From Aestuariirhabdus litorea (GTDB lineage: Bacteria; Pseudomonadota; Gammaproteobacteria; Pseudomonadales; Aestuariirhabdaceae), in NCBI RefSeq assembly GCF_003864255.1, contig NZ_QWEZ01000002.1, positions 558,001 to 622,000 of the forward strand: a stretch of DNA of 64,000 nt, in the 5' to 3' direction. The position numbers and the translations under genes were made by a program. Positions 43,857-52,128 of this stretch are shown piece after piece (position 1 is the first letter of the stretch; every line of letters begins with the position of its first letter). The notes under the pieces are model-generated. The model was not told the origin of the DNA. It worked only from the letters and a program-made list of their open reading frames with translations, and ran no database searches.

Positions 43857-44612
43857 ATGAAGCGTTTGGCTTGGGCTCTTTGGGGGACGCTCTGGGTAGC
43901 GGTAACGGCGGTTGCTGAGGTTCCGCCGAATTACACGCTTTCACTCCAGACCGAAAACTTCCCGCCTTACAATTTTGCTGTCAACGGCAGTAACTACGCC
44001 AAAGAGAGTGACATCGATGGCATTTCGGTGCGTATCGTGCAGGAGTTATTCAAACGCGCCAATGTGGGCCATAAGATGACCCTGCGCTTTCCCTGGGAGC
44101 GGATCTACAAGAAGGCATTGGAAAATGAAGGCTTTGGGGTCTTCTCCATGGTGCGCAGCGATGAGCGAAGTCCGCTGTTCAAATGGGTCGGCCCGCTGGC
44201 CCCCGATGAATGGGTATTCTTTGCTCGGGATGGCAGCGACATCCAACTCAACTCCTTTGAAGATGCCAAAGGCTACAAGGTGGGGGGGTACAAGGGGGAT
44301 GCGCTGACCGACTATCTGCTGGAGCAGGGGTTCAAGGTGGAACAGGCGGTGGCCGACCACCTCAATGCCAATAAGCTGGCCAGCGGCAAAATTGATCTCT
44401 GGGCGGCCAACAGCTATTCCGGGCGCTATCTTGCCCGTCAGGAGAAGGTCATCGGGATCAAGCCACTACTGACTTTCGACCAGGTGGATCTCTACCTGGG
44501 GTTGAATCGGGAGACGCCGGATGGGGTGGTTGAGGCACTCCAGTCAGCGCTGGACTCGATGCGCCAGGATGGCACCCTCGATAGCATCATCAACGACTAT
44601 CTGGAGAAATAG
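43857..44612 (+). CDS. Family-3 extracellular solute-binding protein, stand-alone
   Basis: Periplasmic protein of 251 residues: signal peptide ending at about VAVTAVAE, then a SBP_bac_3 fold (YTLSLQTENFPPYNFAVNG, then IDGISVRIVQELFKRANVG, KLASGKIDLWAA and the C-terminal SALDSMRQDGTLDSIINDYL). No permease or ATPase gene is adjacent, as for many such proteins in marine gammaproteobacteria, whose ligands are unknown. The promoter region has a palindrome ATCACGTGAT (43823-43832). The last 23 bases overlap the convergent permease gene. Confidence 0.9.
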   Translation: MKRLAWALWGTLWVAVTAVAEVPPNYTLSLQTENFPPYNFAVNGSNYAKESDIDGISVRIVQELFKRANVGHKMTLRFPWERIYKKALENEGFGVFSMVRSDERSPLFKWVGPLAPDEWVFFARDGSDIQLNSFEDAKGYKVGGYKGDALTDYLLEQGFKVEQAVADHLNANKLASGKIDLWAANSYSGRYLARQEKVIGIKPLLTFDQVDLYLGLNRETPDGVVEALQSALDSMRQDGTLDSIINDYLEK

Positions 44613-45639
44613 CCGCTCCGGCCCAGGGCTTTCGCCACAGGCTCCACAGCGCACGCCCAAAGACCAGGGCGAGCAGGGCGGAAGCGACCAGATTGATAGC
44701 GACCGGTACCGGGGGGGCGGCCTCAAACGCTGTGGTGACCGTTAGCAGGCGGTGATCCAGCAGGGCATCCAACCCCAGGCCGCACAGCACGGCCGTTCCT
44801 ATGACGCCCCCCAGGTAGGCCGCCAGCGCACGCCCCCCCAGTTCCCTGCGAACCAGGGCAATGGTTGAAATGTTGGTGGCTGGGCCGGCCAGCATAAAGA
44901 CCAGCACGGTGCCGGGCGAAATCCCCGCCACCATCAGCCCCGCCGCGATGGGCGTGGAGGCGGTAGCGCAGACGTACATGGGAATGCTGATCAGGATCAT
45001 CAAGGCCATCGCCGGCAGGCCGCTGCCCCACTGGCTCATGGTGTCGGGTGGGACCCAGGTGACCACTGCCGCGGCGAACACCAGTCCCGCCAGCATCCAG
45101 CCCGCAATCTCCTCGGCTATCTCGACAAAGCCGAAGTGCAGCCCCTGCAGCAGTCGCCGACCCAGCGGCGCATCCGTTGCGGGACCCTGGCAATCGCCCT
45201 TGCTGCAACAGCTGGAGCTGGCAACGGGGGCAGAGCTGGGCTCTTCAGGGCCGGCCAGGAGGCCGGCGGTGATGGCGCTGGCCAGGGCGGCAATGGGGCG
45301 CACGACGGCCATCAGGGGCCCCAGCAGGGCGTAGGTGACCGCAATGGAATCGACGCCGGTTTCGGGAGTCGAGATCAGGAAAGAGACGGTCGCTCCCCGC
45401 GATGCGCCTGCTCGTCGTATGCCCATGGCAGCAGGCACAACACCGCAGGAGCACAGTGGCAGCGGTGCCCCTAACAGGGCCGCCTTGACCACCGAGCGGC
45501 CACCCTCCCGGGCCAGGTGCCGCTGCAGCCAGTGGGCTGGCATCCACACCTTGAGGGCACCGGCAAACAGGAGCCCCAGCAGCAACCAGAGCGCCGCGTC
45601 GGCAAACAGGGTGGAAAAATTCTCGGCAAACAGCATCAT
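44590..45639 (-). CDS. SO_0444 family Cu/Zn efflux permease
   Basis: Polytopic membrane protein of 349 residues of the ArsP-like permease superfamily (PF03773), with about eight hydrophobic helices. It has the signature PLPLCSCGVVPAAMGIRRAGAS near residue 60 and a cytosolic Cys cluster SSCCSKGDC near residue 145. The second half has MYVCATASTPIAAGLM and GPATNISTI. Members named SO_0444 are annotated as copper/zinc exporters; arsenical transport is the alternative. It is on its own strand between two solute-binding proteins, with no metalloregulator gene adjacent. Confidence 0.85.
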   Translation of the reverse strand: MMLFAENFSTLFADAALWLLLGLLFAGALKVWMPAHWLQRHLAREGGRSVVKAALLGAPLPLCSCGVVPAAMGIRRAGASRGATVSFLISTPETGVDSIAVTYALLGPLMAVVRPIAALASAITAGLLAGPEEPSSAPVASSSCCSKGDCQGPATDAPLGRRLLQGLHFGFVEIAEEIAGWMLAGLVFAAAVVTWVPPDTMSQWGSGLPAMALMILISIPMYVCATASTPIAAGLMVAGISPGTVLVFMLAGPATNISTIALVRRELGGRALAAYLGGVIGTAVLCGLGLDALLDHRLLTVTTAFEAAPPVPVAINLVASALLALVFGRALWSLWRKPWAGAAISPDSR

Positions 45640-45889
45640 GAAGTGGGCTCCCTCCGGGGTTGGCGAACTGGCAGCCAGATCCTGATTATGAGTTTACACC
45701 GGCGGCGAGCCATTCAGGTAGAGAGAGGCGCCCTTGCGGGCTGCTGCCAGGGGCGAAGCGGGGTGCCTGTAGCCCATATGAGACCGCTTGACGCGGGTCA
45801 TGGTGGTGGGTAGTGCCGGGAGGTTATGATGGCGCCATGTTCGTCGGACTAGGAAGGCCGAAGGCTGGGAGTGTTGAAGGAGGATGTCC

Positions 45890-46657
45890 ATGCCTGGAAA
45901 GAGGGTGCAAGGGGGTAAACAAGCGAGGGGGCGCGCAGGGTTGTGTCAGGCGTTGCTTTCTCTGTTGCTGTTCACCCTGTTGCTGCTCTGTGTGCCGGTG
46001 CGGGCTGAGCCGGTTCTGACCATGGGCTATGTGGAGTTTCCCCCCTTTTTTTTCACAGATGCCCGGGGGCAGGCCCAGGGCACCATCATAGAGATGGCAC
46101 GGAAGGTCACCCAACGCGCCGGCTATCAGCTGAACCCTGTCTATTTTCCGCCCAGGCGAATGGAGAAAAGCCTGGCCGAAGGGCGCATCGACCTCTGGAT
46201 CGGGCTGGATACCTTCGAACTCATGGCACACAACACCCTCTCCAGCAAAACGGTGGTCTCCACGATTGAGCTGCGCGCCTACCATAAGCCCGGTAAACCC
46301 CCAATCAGTCACCTGGACCAGTTAGCCGGCTCGCAGGTCGGGGTCTATTTCGGCTACAGCTATGGCGGCTGGATGAAGAGGATTCAGGATCCGGCCAGTG
46401 GCATCGAACCGGTTTTTGTTCGCATTCGCTCCCAGGCAGCCAGGATGTTAACCAGTGATCGTATCGACTACCTGCTCGATTACCGGGGCCCCTTTGAAAG
46501 CCAGGTTGACTCGAACATAACGGGCTACCTGGAGTATGAGACGCTGGCCACCTACAACCTTTATTTTGTGTTATCGAGGAAGCGCCCCGACACCTACCAG
46601 CTGATGAGCCAGCTGGAGAATGCCTGGCGTCAATTGAAACGTGAAGGGGAGATTTGA
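45890..46657 (+). CDS. Second stand-alone family-3 solute-binding protein
   Basis: Periplasmic protein of 255 residues: a basic N-terminus and hydrophobic signal segment (ALLSLLLFTLLLLCVPVRAE), then a SBP_bac_3-like domain (LTMGYVEFPPFFFTDARG, IIEMARKVTQRAGYQ, LAEGRIDLWIGLD). The start is chosen at 45890 because AAGGAGG ends 6 bases upstream; an ATG at 45884 would directly touch that ribosome site. It is divergent in sequence from the SBP gene 1.3 kb to the left, so not a recent duplicate. No transporter partners. Confidence 0.85.
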   Translation: MPGKRVQGGKQARGRAGLCQALLSLLLFTLLLLCVPVRAEPVLTMGYVEFPPFFFTDARGQAQGTIIEMARKVTQRAGYQLNPVYFPPRRMEKSLAEGRIDLWIGLDTFELMAHNTLSSKTVVSTIELRAYHKPGKPPISHLDQLAGSQVGVYFGYSYGGWMKRIQDPASGIEPVFVRIRSQAARMLTSDRIDYLLDYRGPFESQVDSNITGYLEYETLATYNLYFVLSRKRPDTYQLMSQLENAWRQLKREGEI

Positions 46658-46772
46658 AACGGCCCCGTCCGTTGCCTGTTCGTTTGAACTATTCATCCGA
46701 GTGATAGTGGTTGTCTGCTGTAGTCGGCCGTAGCAGCATGCGGGGGATCAACCATTTACGAGGAGACTAGGC

Positions 46773-47243
46773 ATGCTACAACAGGTGTCGGCGGCACAGC
46801 TGCCAGAATACATTGGAAAGGCGTTGGGAAGCTCCGACTGGTTTTGTATCGACCAGGCCCGAATCAACGCCTTTGCCGAGGCGACCCTGGATCATCAGTT
46901 TATCCATGTGGATGAGGCACGGGCGGCGACTACCCCCTTCGGAAGCACCATTGCCCATGGCTTTCTGACCCTCTCGTTGATTCCGCACCTGAGCGAATCG
47001 GTGGGGATCGTGCCGGAGAATCTCGTCATGGGGATCAACTATGGTTGTGACAAGCTGCGTTTCCTGCAGCCGGTCACGGTCGGCAGCGAGGTCAGGCTGC
47101 ACTCCCGCTTGCTGGAGGTAACCGAGAAGAACCCCGGCCAGTTCCTGTTTAAAAACGAGATCACAATCGAGATCAAGGGGCAATCCAAGCCCGCCTTGAT
47201 CGCCGAGTGGCTCACCATGATGATCACCTCAAACGACAACTAA
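46773..47243 (+). CDS. MaoC family (R)-specific enoyl-CoA hydratase-like protein
   Basis: Hot-dog fold hydratase of 156 residues. The hydratase-2 motif is complete: DHQFIHVDEARA, then FGSTIAHGFLTLSL, giving the catalytic Asp and His. The remaining segment VMGINYGCDKLRFLQPVTVGSEV matches MaoC proteins that hydrate trans-2-enoyl-CoA to (R)-3-hydroxyacyl-CoA. The SDR dehydrogenase 19 bases downstream is of the type that would oxidise that product, so the two genes likely work in sequence. Confidence 0.92.
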   Translation: MLQQVSAAQLPEYIGKALGSSDWFCIDQARINAFAEATLDHQFIHVDEARAATTPFGSTIAHGFLTLSLIPHLSESVGIVPENLVMGINYGCDKLRFLQPVTVGSEVRLHSRLLEVTEKNPGQFLFKNEITIEIKGQSKPALIAEWLTMMITSNDN

Positions 47244-47262
47244 TTGCGGGGAGAACAACAAG

Positions 47263-48186
47263 ATGAGTATTCGATTTGATGGCCGGGTGGCTATTGTAAC
47301 CGGTGCCGGTAATGGCCTGGGACGTACCCATGCGCTGGCCTTGGCAGGGCGTGGAGCCAAGGTGGTCGTGAACGATTTGGGTGGGGCGCGCGATGGCAGT
47401 GGCCGCTCATCGGCGGCCGCCGAAGAGGTGGTGGCACTGATCCGGGAGCAGGGGGGAGAAGCGATCGCCAATGGCGCGAATGTGGCCTCCCCGGAGGAGG
47501 TTAGCGCCATGGTAGCCGAGGCGATGGATGCCTGGGGGCGCGTGGATATTCTGGTCAACAATGCCGGTATCCTGCGCGACAAGAGCTTTGCCAAGATGGA
47601 GCTGGAGGACTTCAGGGCCGTGATGGAGGTCCATGTGATGGGGGCGGTTCACTGCTGTAAGGCAGTGTGGGAGATTATGCGCCAGCAGCAATATGGCCGG
47701 ATCGTGATGACCTCCTCCTCCAGTGGACTCTACGGTAACTTTGGCCAGGCGAACTACGGAGCTGCCAAGATGGCTCTGGTCGGTTTGATGAACACCCTGC
47801 ATCTGGAGGGGGCCAAGTATGGCATTCATACCAATACCCTGGCACCGACGGCCGCCACCCGGATGACCGAGGATATCATCCCTGATCCGCGTGTGCTGGA
47901 CCTGATGACGCCGGAGTCGGTGACCGCGGGCTTACTGGTGCTCTGTTGCGAGCAGGCGCGCTCCCGTCAAATTCTCTGCGCCGGGGCTGGGGGCTATGCC
48001 CAGGCTCGTATCTACGAGACCGACGGAATCTACCTGGCGCCAGAGCAGCAGACACCGGAAAACGTCCTGGCCGGCTGGGAAGAACTCTCCAGCAGCCAGG
48101 GTCAGAAGGAGTTGCTGGTCGGGGGAGAGCAGACCATGAAGTTTGTGGCCAAGGCCGCCGCCGCCCTCGGTATCTCCCTGGGCTAG
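47263..48186 (+). CDS. SDR dehydrogenase resembling the (3R)-hydroxyacyl-CoA dehydrogenase domain of MFE-2
   Basis: Short-chain dehydrogenase of 307 residues. The cofactor motif is TGAGNGLGR (residues about 12-20), VVVNDLGG follows, NNAGILRD is the NAG motif, and the active site is SSSSGLYGNFGQANYGAAK with Tyr and Lys of YxxxK. The length of about 305 and the NDLGG strand fit the dehydrogenase module of peroxisomal multifunctional enzyme type 2 and its bacterial homologues. Paired with the MaoC gene, this suggests an (R)-route for fatty acyl or branched substrates; the actual substrate is not known. Confidence 0.9.
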   Translation: MSIRFDGRVAIVTGAGNGLGRTHALALAGRGAKVVVNDLGGARDGSGRSSAAAEEVVALIREQGGEAIANGANVASPEEVSAMVAEAMDAWGRVDILVNNAGILRDKSFAKMELEDFRAVMEVHVMGAVHCCKAVWEIMRQQQYGRIVMTSSSSGLYGNFGQANYGAAKMALVGLMNTLHLEGAKYGIHTNTLAPTAATRMTEDIIPDPRVLDLMTPESVTAGLLVLCCEQARSRQILCAGAGGYAQARIYETDGIYLAPEQQTPENVLAGWEELSSSQGQKELLVGGEQTMKFVAKAAAALGISLG

Positions 48187-48200
48187 CCGCGGATCTCGCC

Positions 48201-48222
48201 GGCGGCCCGTTCCGGGGCCGCC
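48201..48222 (+). terminator. GC-rich hairpin after the SDR gene
   Basis: GGCGGCCC (48201-48208) pairs with GGGCCGCC (48215-48222), 15 bases after the SDR stop. No T-run follows, so efficient intrinsic termination is doubtful. Confidence 0.5.
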
Positions 48223-48281
48223 AACCCCCTTCAAGACCCGGTTCACTGGGCGGATACCCACCTCTATTGCGTTGGCGCACA

Positions 48282-48308
48282 TTAAGTTTTGGCCGGCGCG
48301 GCCGATAG
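48282..48308 (+). promoter_or_regulatory. Sigma-28 (FliA) promoter for the CZB chemoreceptor
   Basis: TTAAGTTT (48282-48289), an 11-base spacer, then GCCGATAG (48301-48308): seven of eight matches at each element to the flagellar FliA consensus TAAAGTTT-N11-GCCGATAA, with exact spacing. It lies 109 bases before the chemoreceptor start codon on the same strand. Confidence 0.82.
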
Positions 48309-48416
48309 ACTCATTTCAATAGCCTGGCTGAGCGGTTGGGTTATGATAGGAGTATGAATGAATCATGAGCCCGGGACATCGGGCAGTGCCCTGGCCCACC
48401 CCTGAAGGAGACAGCA

Positions 48417-49520
48417 ATGCCATTTGTATCGAAACGCCGTTTGGAAGAGGCGTCGAGCACCATCGAGCAGCAGCGTCGCGAGATTGATCAGCTGCGTGAG
48501 CAATTGACGGCTGCCCAGGCGACGCAGATGGAGGTCGAGCAGTCGATGGTCTCGTCGGAGTCCACCATCTCGGAGCAGCGGGAGATGAACCAGCTCTGGC
48601 TAAGCTCCTCCGACCTGGTTAACGAGGTGCGAATGGAGGTGGCGGACTCGGCAACGGACCTGAGAACACACCGGGATCAGTTCCAGCAGTCGGTACAGCT
48701 GTTCGATAAGGTGATGGAGTCTTTGGTGATCACCGATGAGTCGATGGCGGTGATCCACAAGAACGCACTGTCTACGATTGAGTCAACTAACAAACTCAAG
48801 CAGGCGGCATCGGGCATCAATAGCTTCCTGGCAATGATCCGAGGTATTTCGGAACAGACAAACCTGTTGGCACTGAACGCCGCCATTGAAGCGGCGCGGG
48901 CGGGAGAACAGGGTAGAGGTTTTGCGGTGGTGGCCGATGAGGTGCGCACCCTGGCTCAACGTTCAGCCGAGGCAACCAATGAGATCTCGGCGCTGGTGGA
49001 GCAGGTCAACCAGGAGATGGATGAAGTGGCCTCGGGCATAAGCCACATCGGTGAACAGAGTCAGGCGGTGAGTGAGCGCACCACTGAAACCCATCAGATC
49101 AGTAGCCAGATTGTCGATCTGTCCCAGCAGATGTACCGGGTCATTACCCAGCATACCGACACCTCATTCCTGCTGACGGTAAAACTGGACCATATTGTCT
49201 GGAAACTGGAGGTTTACCAGGTGATGCTGGGGATGTCCAACAAGAGCATCGACCAGTTTGCGGACCACACCCTGTGCCGGCTCGGCAAATGGTATTACGA
49301 GGGGGAAGGAAGCACTAAATTCCGCCACCTGAACGCATTCCGCGCCCTCGAGAAGCCTCACGCCGCCGTCCACCAGAATGGACTTTCGGCGCTCGATGCC
49401 CACCAGACCGGCACGGGTCAGGACTGCATCGGATATTTGTCTAAAATGGAGCAGGCCAGCCGCGATGTGCTGCGCCTGCTGACCGATCTCGAACGCGAGG
49501 TCGAGCGGGCCAGTGCCTGA
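48417..49520 (+). CDS. Soluble methyl-accepting chemotaxis protein with C-terminal CZB domain
   Basis: Cytoplasmic chemoreceptor of 367 residues with no membrane helix. The N-terminal coiled coil (residues about 5-45) is followed by the signalling hairpin tip [20 protein letters not shown], then [25 protein letters not shown]. The C-terminal chemoreceptor zinc-binding domain (about 245-340) has its ligands: His in [12 protein letters not shown], Cys in [13 protein letters not shown] and His in [14 protein letters not shown] domains sense zinc state or hypochlorite oxidation through the zinc-bound Cys. A FliA-type promoter upstream ties it to the flagellar regulon. Confidence 0.95.
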   Translation: MPFVSKRRLEEASSTIEQQRREIDQLREQLTAAQATQMEVEQSMVSSESTISEQREMNQLWLSSSDLVNEVRMEVADSATDLRTHRDQFQQSVQLFDKVMESLVITDESMAVIHKNALSTIESTNKLKQAASGINSFLAMIRGISEQTNLLALNAAIEAARAGEQGRGFAVVADEVRTLAQRSAEATNEISALVEQVNQEMDEVASGISHIGEQSQAVSERTTETHQISSQIVDLSQQMYRVITQHTDTSFLLTVKLDHIVWKLEVYQVMLGMSNKSIDQFADHTLCRLGKWYYEGEGSTKFRHLNAFRALEKPHAAVHQNGLSALDAHQTGTGQDCIGYLSKMEQASRDVLRLLTDLEREVERASA

Positions 49521-49557
49521 GGTGGCGTTCAGGAAAGGGTAACCAGAGGAGAGCATG

Positions 49558-50157
49558 ATGAAGATGGGAATAAAAGGCTGGGCAGTGCTGGGGATGGCCA
49601 TCTCCCTGTTGACCGCTCCTGCGATCGCTAAAGAGGAGAAAAAGTCGAAAGGCTATCAGCAGGGCTATGAGGAGCGTGATCGTCAAGAGGCCGAGGAACG
49701 CTATCGCAAGAAGGGTGAGAAAGATCGTACGCGTAAGGATTATGACGATGATGACCGCGACGATAAAAAAGACAAGCGCAAACGTTACGACGATGATGAG
49801 GATCGCGACGATAAAAAGGACAAGCGCAAACGTTACGACGACGATGATGATCGCGACGATAAAAAGGACAAACGCAAGCGTTACGACGACGATGAGTCAA
49901 GTAGCCGGGGTAAGAGCAGCCACAGCCAGCTGCCTCCCGGATTACAGAAAAAAGTGGCTCGGGGCGAGCCGTTGCCTCCTGGCTGGCAAAAGAAACTCAA
50001 TGTGGGGGGAACCCTGCCGGCGGATCTTTACGAGCGAGGAACCGTGATCAAGCGTGATGAGGACAAGGGGGTTTCGTCGGTCGAGATCGAAAACACCGTG
50101 GTGGACGTCCTCGACACAACCCGAGAGATTATCGGTATCCTTAATCCCCAGAAATAG
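49558..50157 (+). CDS. Exported hypothetical protein with Asp/Lys/Arg tandem repeats
   Basis: Protein of 199 residues with a signal peptide (GWAVLGMAISLLTAPAIAKE). A highly charged region (residues about 30-115) contains three 16-residue repeats of the form DRDDKKDKRKRYDDDE, and a C-terminal segment has LPPGLQKKVARGEPLPPGWQKKL, a Pro-Pro-Gly-x-x-Lys-Lys pattern seen in some RcnB-like or uncharacterised periplasmic proteins. No function can be assigned; polyanion or metal binding is conceivable. The start at 49558 is chosen over 49555 for its 6-base spacing from AGGAG. Confidence 0.8.
   Translation: MKMGIKGWAVLGMAISLLTAPAIAKEEKKSKGYQQGYEERDRQEAEERYRKKGEKDRTRKDYDDDDRDDKKDKRKRYDDDEDRDDKKDKRKRYDDDDDRDDKKDKRKRYDDDESSSRGKSSHSQLPPGLQKKVARGEPLPPGWQKKLNVGGTLPADLYERGTVIKRDEDKGVSSVEIENTVVDVLDTTREIIGILNPQK
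49753..49896 (+). repeat. Three tandem 48-bp repeats in the charged-repeat gene
   Basis: Units 49753-49800, 49801-49848 and 49849-49896 differ at only a few third positions. Each encodes 16 residues with the core DDKKDKRKRYDDD. The near-identity at DNA level indicates recent duplication and possible copy-number variation; frame is preserved. Confidence 0.93.
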
Positions 50158-50226
50158 ACCCGGTAGCAGGCACCGGCCCTCCTTCCGGTGGGGCGGTGCT
50201 ACCGGTCTGGTGTGGATGAGGTTGAC

Positions 50227-50517
50227 TTAATCCCTGGGCTGGTTGCTGGCAAACTCGGCCAGCTGCTCAGCACTGGCTTCGCGTTGGTGCTTCTCTTTCC
50301 ACTGCGCGTAGGGTTCGCCATAGATCCGTTCGCGTGCCTGTTCATAATCGAGCGCTACCCCGCGCTCCTGGGCGGCGGCTACCATCCACTTTGAGAGGCA
50401 GTTGCGGCAAAAGCCAGCGAGATTCATCAGGTCGATATTCTGGACATCCTTGCGTTCGTCCAGGTGTTGGATAAGTCGGCGCAAGACCGCCGCTTCGATT
50501 TCGGTTTGTTGGTCCAT
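50227..50517 (-). CDS. DUF1244 family protein
   Basis: Small cytoplasmic protein of 96 residues, helical, with the family core HLDERKDVQNIDLMNLAGFCRNCLSKW and a conserved CxxC (CRNC) that might bind metal. DUF1244 has solved structures but no established function. It is a single gene on the minus strand between the charged-repeat gene and the pentapeptide gene. Confidence 0.9.
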   Translation of the reverse strand: MDQQTEIEAAVLRRLIQHLDERKDVQNIDLMNLAGFCRNCLSKWMVAAAQERGVALDYEQARERIYGEPYAQWKEKHQREASAEQLAEFASNQPRD

Positions 50518-50584
50518 GGGTCAGGTTTCTCCAGCGTGTTAAAGCTTCCTGTGTAACAGCATTGACCCCGATGATGCAACCTTA

Positions 50585-50654
50585 GGGGGTACCCCCGTCC
50601 CCGGGATAGGCTGAAATCACGGAGGCAACCGTCAAACCGACTTTACAGTTGCCT
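50585..50654. other. Palindrome and stem in the pentapeptide gene upstream region
   Basis: GGGGGTACCCCC (50585-50596) is a perfect 12-bp palindrome. AGGCAAC (50623-50629) pairs with GTTGCCT (50648-50654) around an 18-base loop. Both lie in the 186 bases between the divergent DUF1244 and pentapeptide genes. I compared this with the c-di-GMP class I riboswitch and found no match to its core. Confidence 0.35.
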
Positions 50655-50703
50655 GAAAAAGGTCTGTAGTAAGGAAGCCGAAACGATCAAACGGGAGTGT
50701 GTA

Positions 50704-51054
50704 ATGGCCAGCGGAACCCCTCAAATAAAGGATGACCCCCTCTACCAGCTTCTGCGCGATGAGAAGATCGAGGCGTTTAACCAGCAACGCAGCCAGGGCG
50801 TCAGTGGTGACTTGAGCGGTGCCGACCTGCGGGGGCTGGACCTGCGAGGCATGGTAGCGGCAGGGCTGGATATGTCGGGATGCTATTTTCGCAACAGCGA
50901 CCTTAGGGGAATCGACTTCACCAGTACCAACCTCAACGGGGCCAGTTTCAAAGGGGCCAAAGTATCAGGCTGCTTTTTTCCTTTGGAGATACACGTCGAG
51001 GAGATACTGGCTTCCATGGAGCACGGCCTTCGCGTGCGTTACCAGCGCCCCTGA
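50704..51054 (+). CDS. Short pentapeptide-repeat protein
   Basis: Protein of 116 residues. The central part (about 34-90) follows the A(D/N)Lxx pentapeptide pattern (DLSGADLRGLDLRG and later DLRGIDFTSTNLNGASFKGAKVSG), giving roughly ten short beta-helix rungs. The ends are non-repetitive: a charged N-terminus and EILASMEHGLRVRYQRP at the C-terminus. It has no signal peptide. Similar small proteins are common in Pseudomonas-type genomes with no known role; it is too short to mimic DNA like Qnr proteins. Confidence 0.87.
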   Translation: MASGTPQIKDDPLYQLLRDEKIEAFNQQRSQGVSGDLSGADLRGLDLRGMVAAGLDMSGCYFRNSDLRGIDFTSTNLNGASFKGAKVSGCFFPLEIHVEEILASMEHGLRVRYQRP

Positions 51055-51200
51055 CCGGTGCCGAAGAGACCCTGGCACGCAGTGCCCCTGAGAGGGGAGC
51101 GGACGCCGGGTTTGCGCTGGACTAATGGGGACAAAAACCGGTTCTGTCTAGGGCAGTCTCTTACTATAGTGGGCCCCTGATTGTTCCGCCGGAGACGTTG

Positions 51201-52082
51201 ATGCCCCCTCAGAATAAGTTGGTACTGGCCATCGTACTGTTGGTCGTGGGTAATTTTGTGGCGGCTTTTTCGGATGCGGCCATCAAGGTTCTGGATGCCG
51301 ATGTTCCCGCTTTTCAGTTTATGCTGCTGCGCCAGGTGATCGGTGTACTGCTGTTGCTGCCCCTGATGCTCGTCCTCACTCCATCACACAGGTGTACCCT
51401 GGCCATGCCACTGCACTTCTGGCGTGGTCTCTCCATGGCGCTGGGAGGAGGCTGTATGGTCTATGCGCTGGTCAACCTTCCCCTGGCGACGGCGGCCTCC
51501 CTGTTTTACACCGCCCCCCTGATGGTGCTGCCATTGGCGGCGATCTGGCTGGGAGAGCGGTTGACCGGTTTGCGGGTCGGAGCCGCCCTGTTGGGCATTG
51601 TGGGCGTGCTGGTGTTGCTACGCCCTACCCAGATTAACTGGGCCGCGCTTGCGGGGCTGGGCTGTGCCCTGAGTATTGCCTTTGGCCTGGTCACGCTCAA
51701 GCGACTGCCGGCACAGGAGACGGTGGTCACCGCACTCTTCTGGACCACAGTGTGGTCGATAGTTCCCCTGTTGCTGCTGGCCAGCCTGGAGTGGCAGCCG
51801 GTAAGCCTCCAGCTGTTGTGGGTTGCACTGCTGAGTAACCTGCTGATCATGGCTTACAATGGCTTGGCGTTACTGGCATTTCGTCTGGCCGATGCCAGCG
51901 CCATTTCACCGGTGGAGTACAGCGGCTTGCTGTTTGCTGCATTGATCGGGGTGCTGGGGTTTGGTGAGGTGCCTGACCTATACAGCCTGCTGGGCATGCT
52001 GATCATCATGGCACCCCTTTGGCTACTGGGACTGGATGGGAAACGAGCCCGCCGGCTGGCTCTGTCGCAAGAGAGCGCCTGA
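51201..52082 (+). CDS. EamA/DMT superfamily exporter
   Basis: Inner-membrane protein of 293 residues with about ten hydrophobic helices in two EamA repeats (first ending near GIVGVLVLLRPTQ, second near LLGMLIIMAPLWLLG). The segment FQFMLLRQVIGVLLLLPLML and the PVEYSGLLFAALIGVLGFGEVPD helix pair are typical. Substrate cannot be predicted; relatives export amino acids or metabolites. The start ATG 51201 has GGAG 9 bases upstream. The following hydrolase is 46 bases away on the same strand. Confidence 0.9.
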   Translation: MPPQNKLVLAIVLLVVGNFVAAFSDAAIKVLDADVPAFQFMLLRQVIGVLLLLPLMLVLTPSHRCTLAMPLHFWRGLSMALGGGCMVYALVNLPLATAASLFYTAPLMVLPLAAIWLGERLTGLRVGAALLGIVGVLVLLRPTQINWAALAGLGCALSIAFGLVTLKRLPAQETVVTALFWTTVWSIVPLLLLASLEWQPVSLQLLWVALLSNLLIMAYNGLALLAFRLADASAISPVEYSGLLFAALIGVLGFGEVPDLYSLLGMLIIMAPLWLLGLDGKRARRLALSQESA

Positions 52083-52128
52083 GCCTGGCCAATAAGAGGC
52101 GGGTTAATAGAGAGGCGAAGGAGGTCGC

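Noticed and set aside
45788-45830. TTGACG and TATGAT as a promoter of the second solute-binding protein
   Set aside because: The spacing is 31 bases, far outside the usable range.
45694-45891. Possible 65-residue minus-strand gene between the permease and the second solute-binding protein
   Set aside because: Weak start, no ribosome site, no recognisable motif, and it covers the promoter of the rightward gene.
50521-50703. c-di-GMP class I riboswitch upstream of the pentapeptide gene
   Set aside because: A GGCAAC-like stretch caught my eye, but the tetraloop receptor and conserved binding core are absent.
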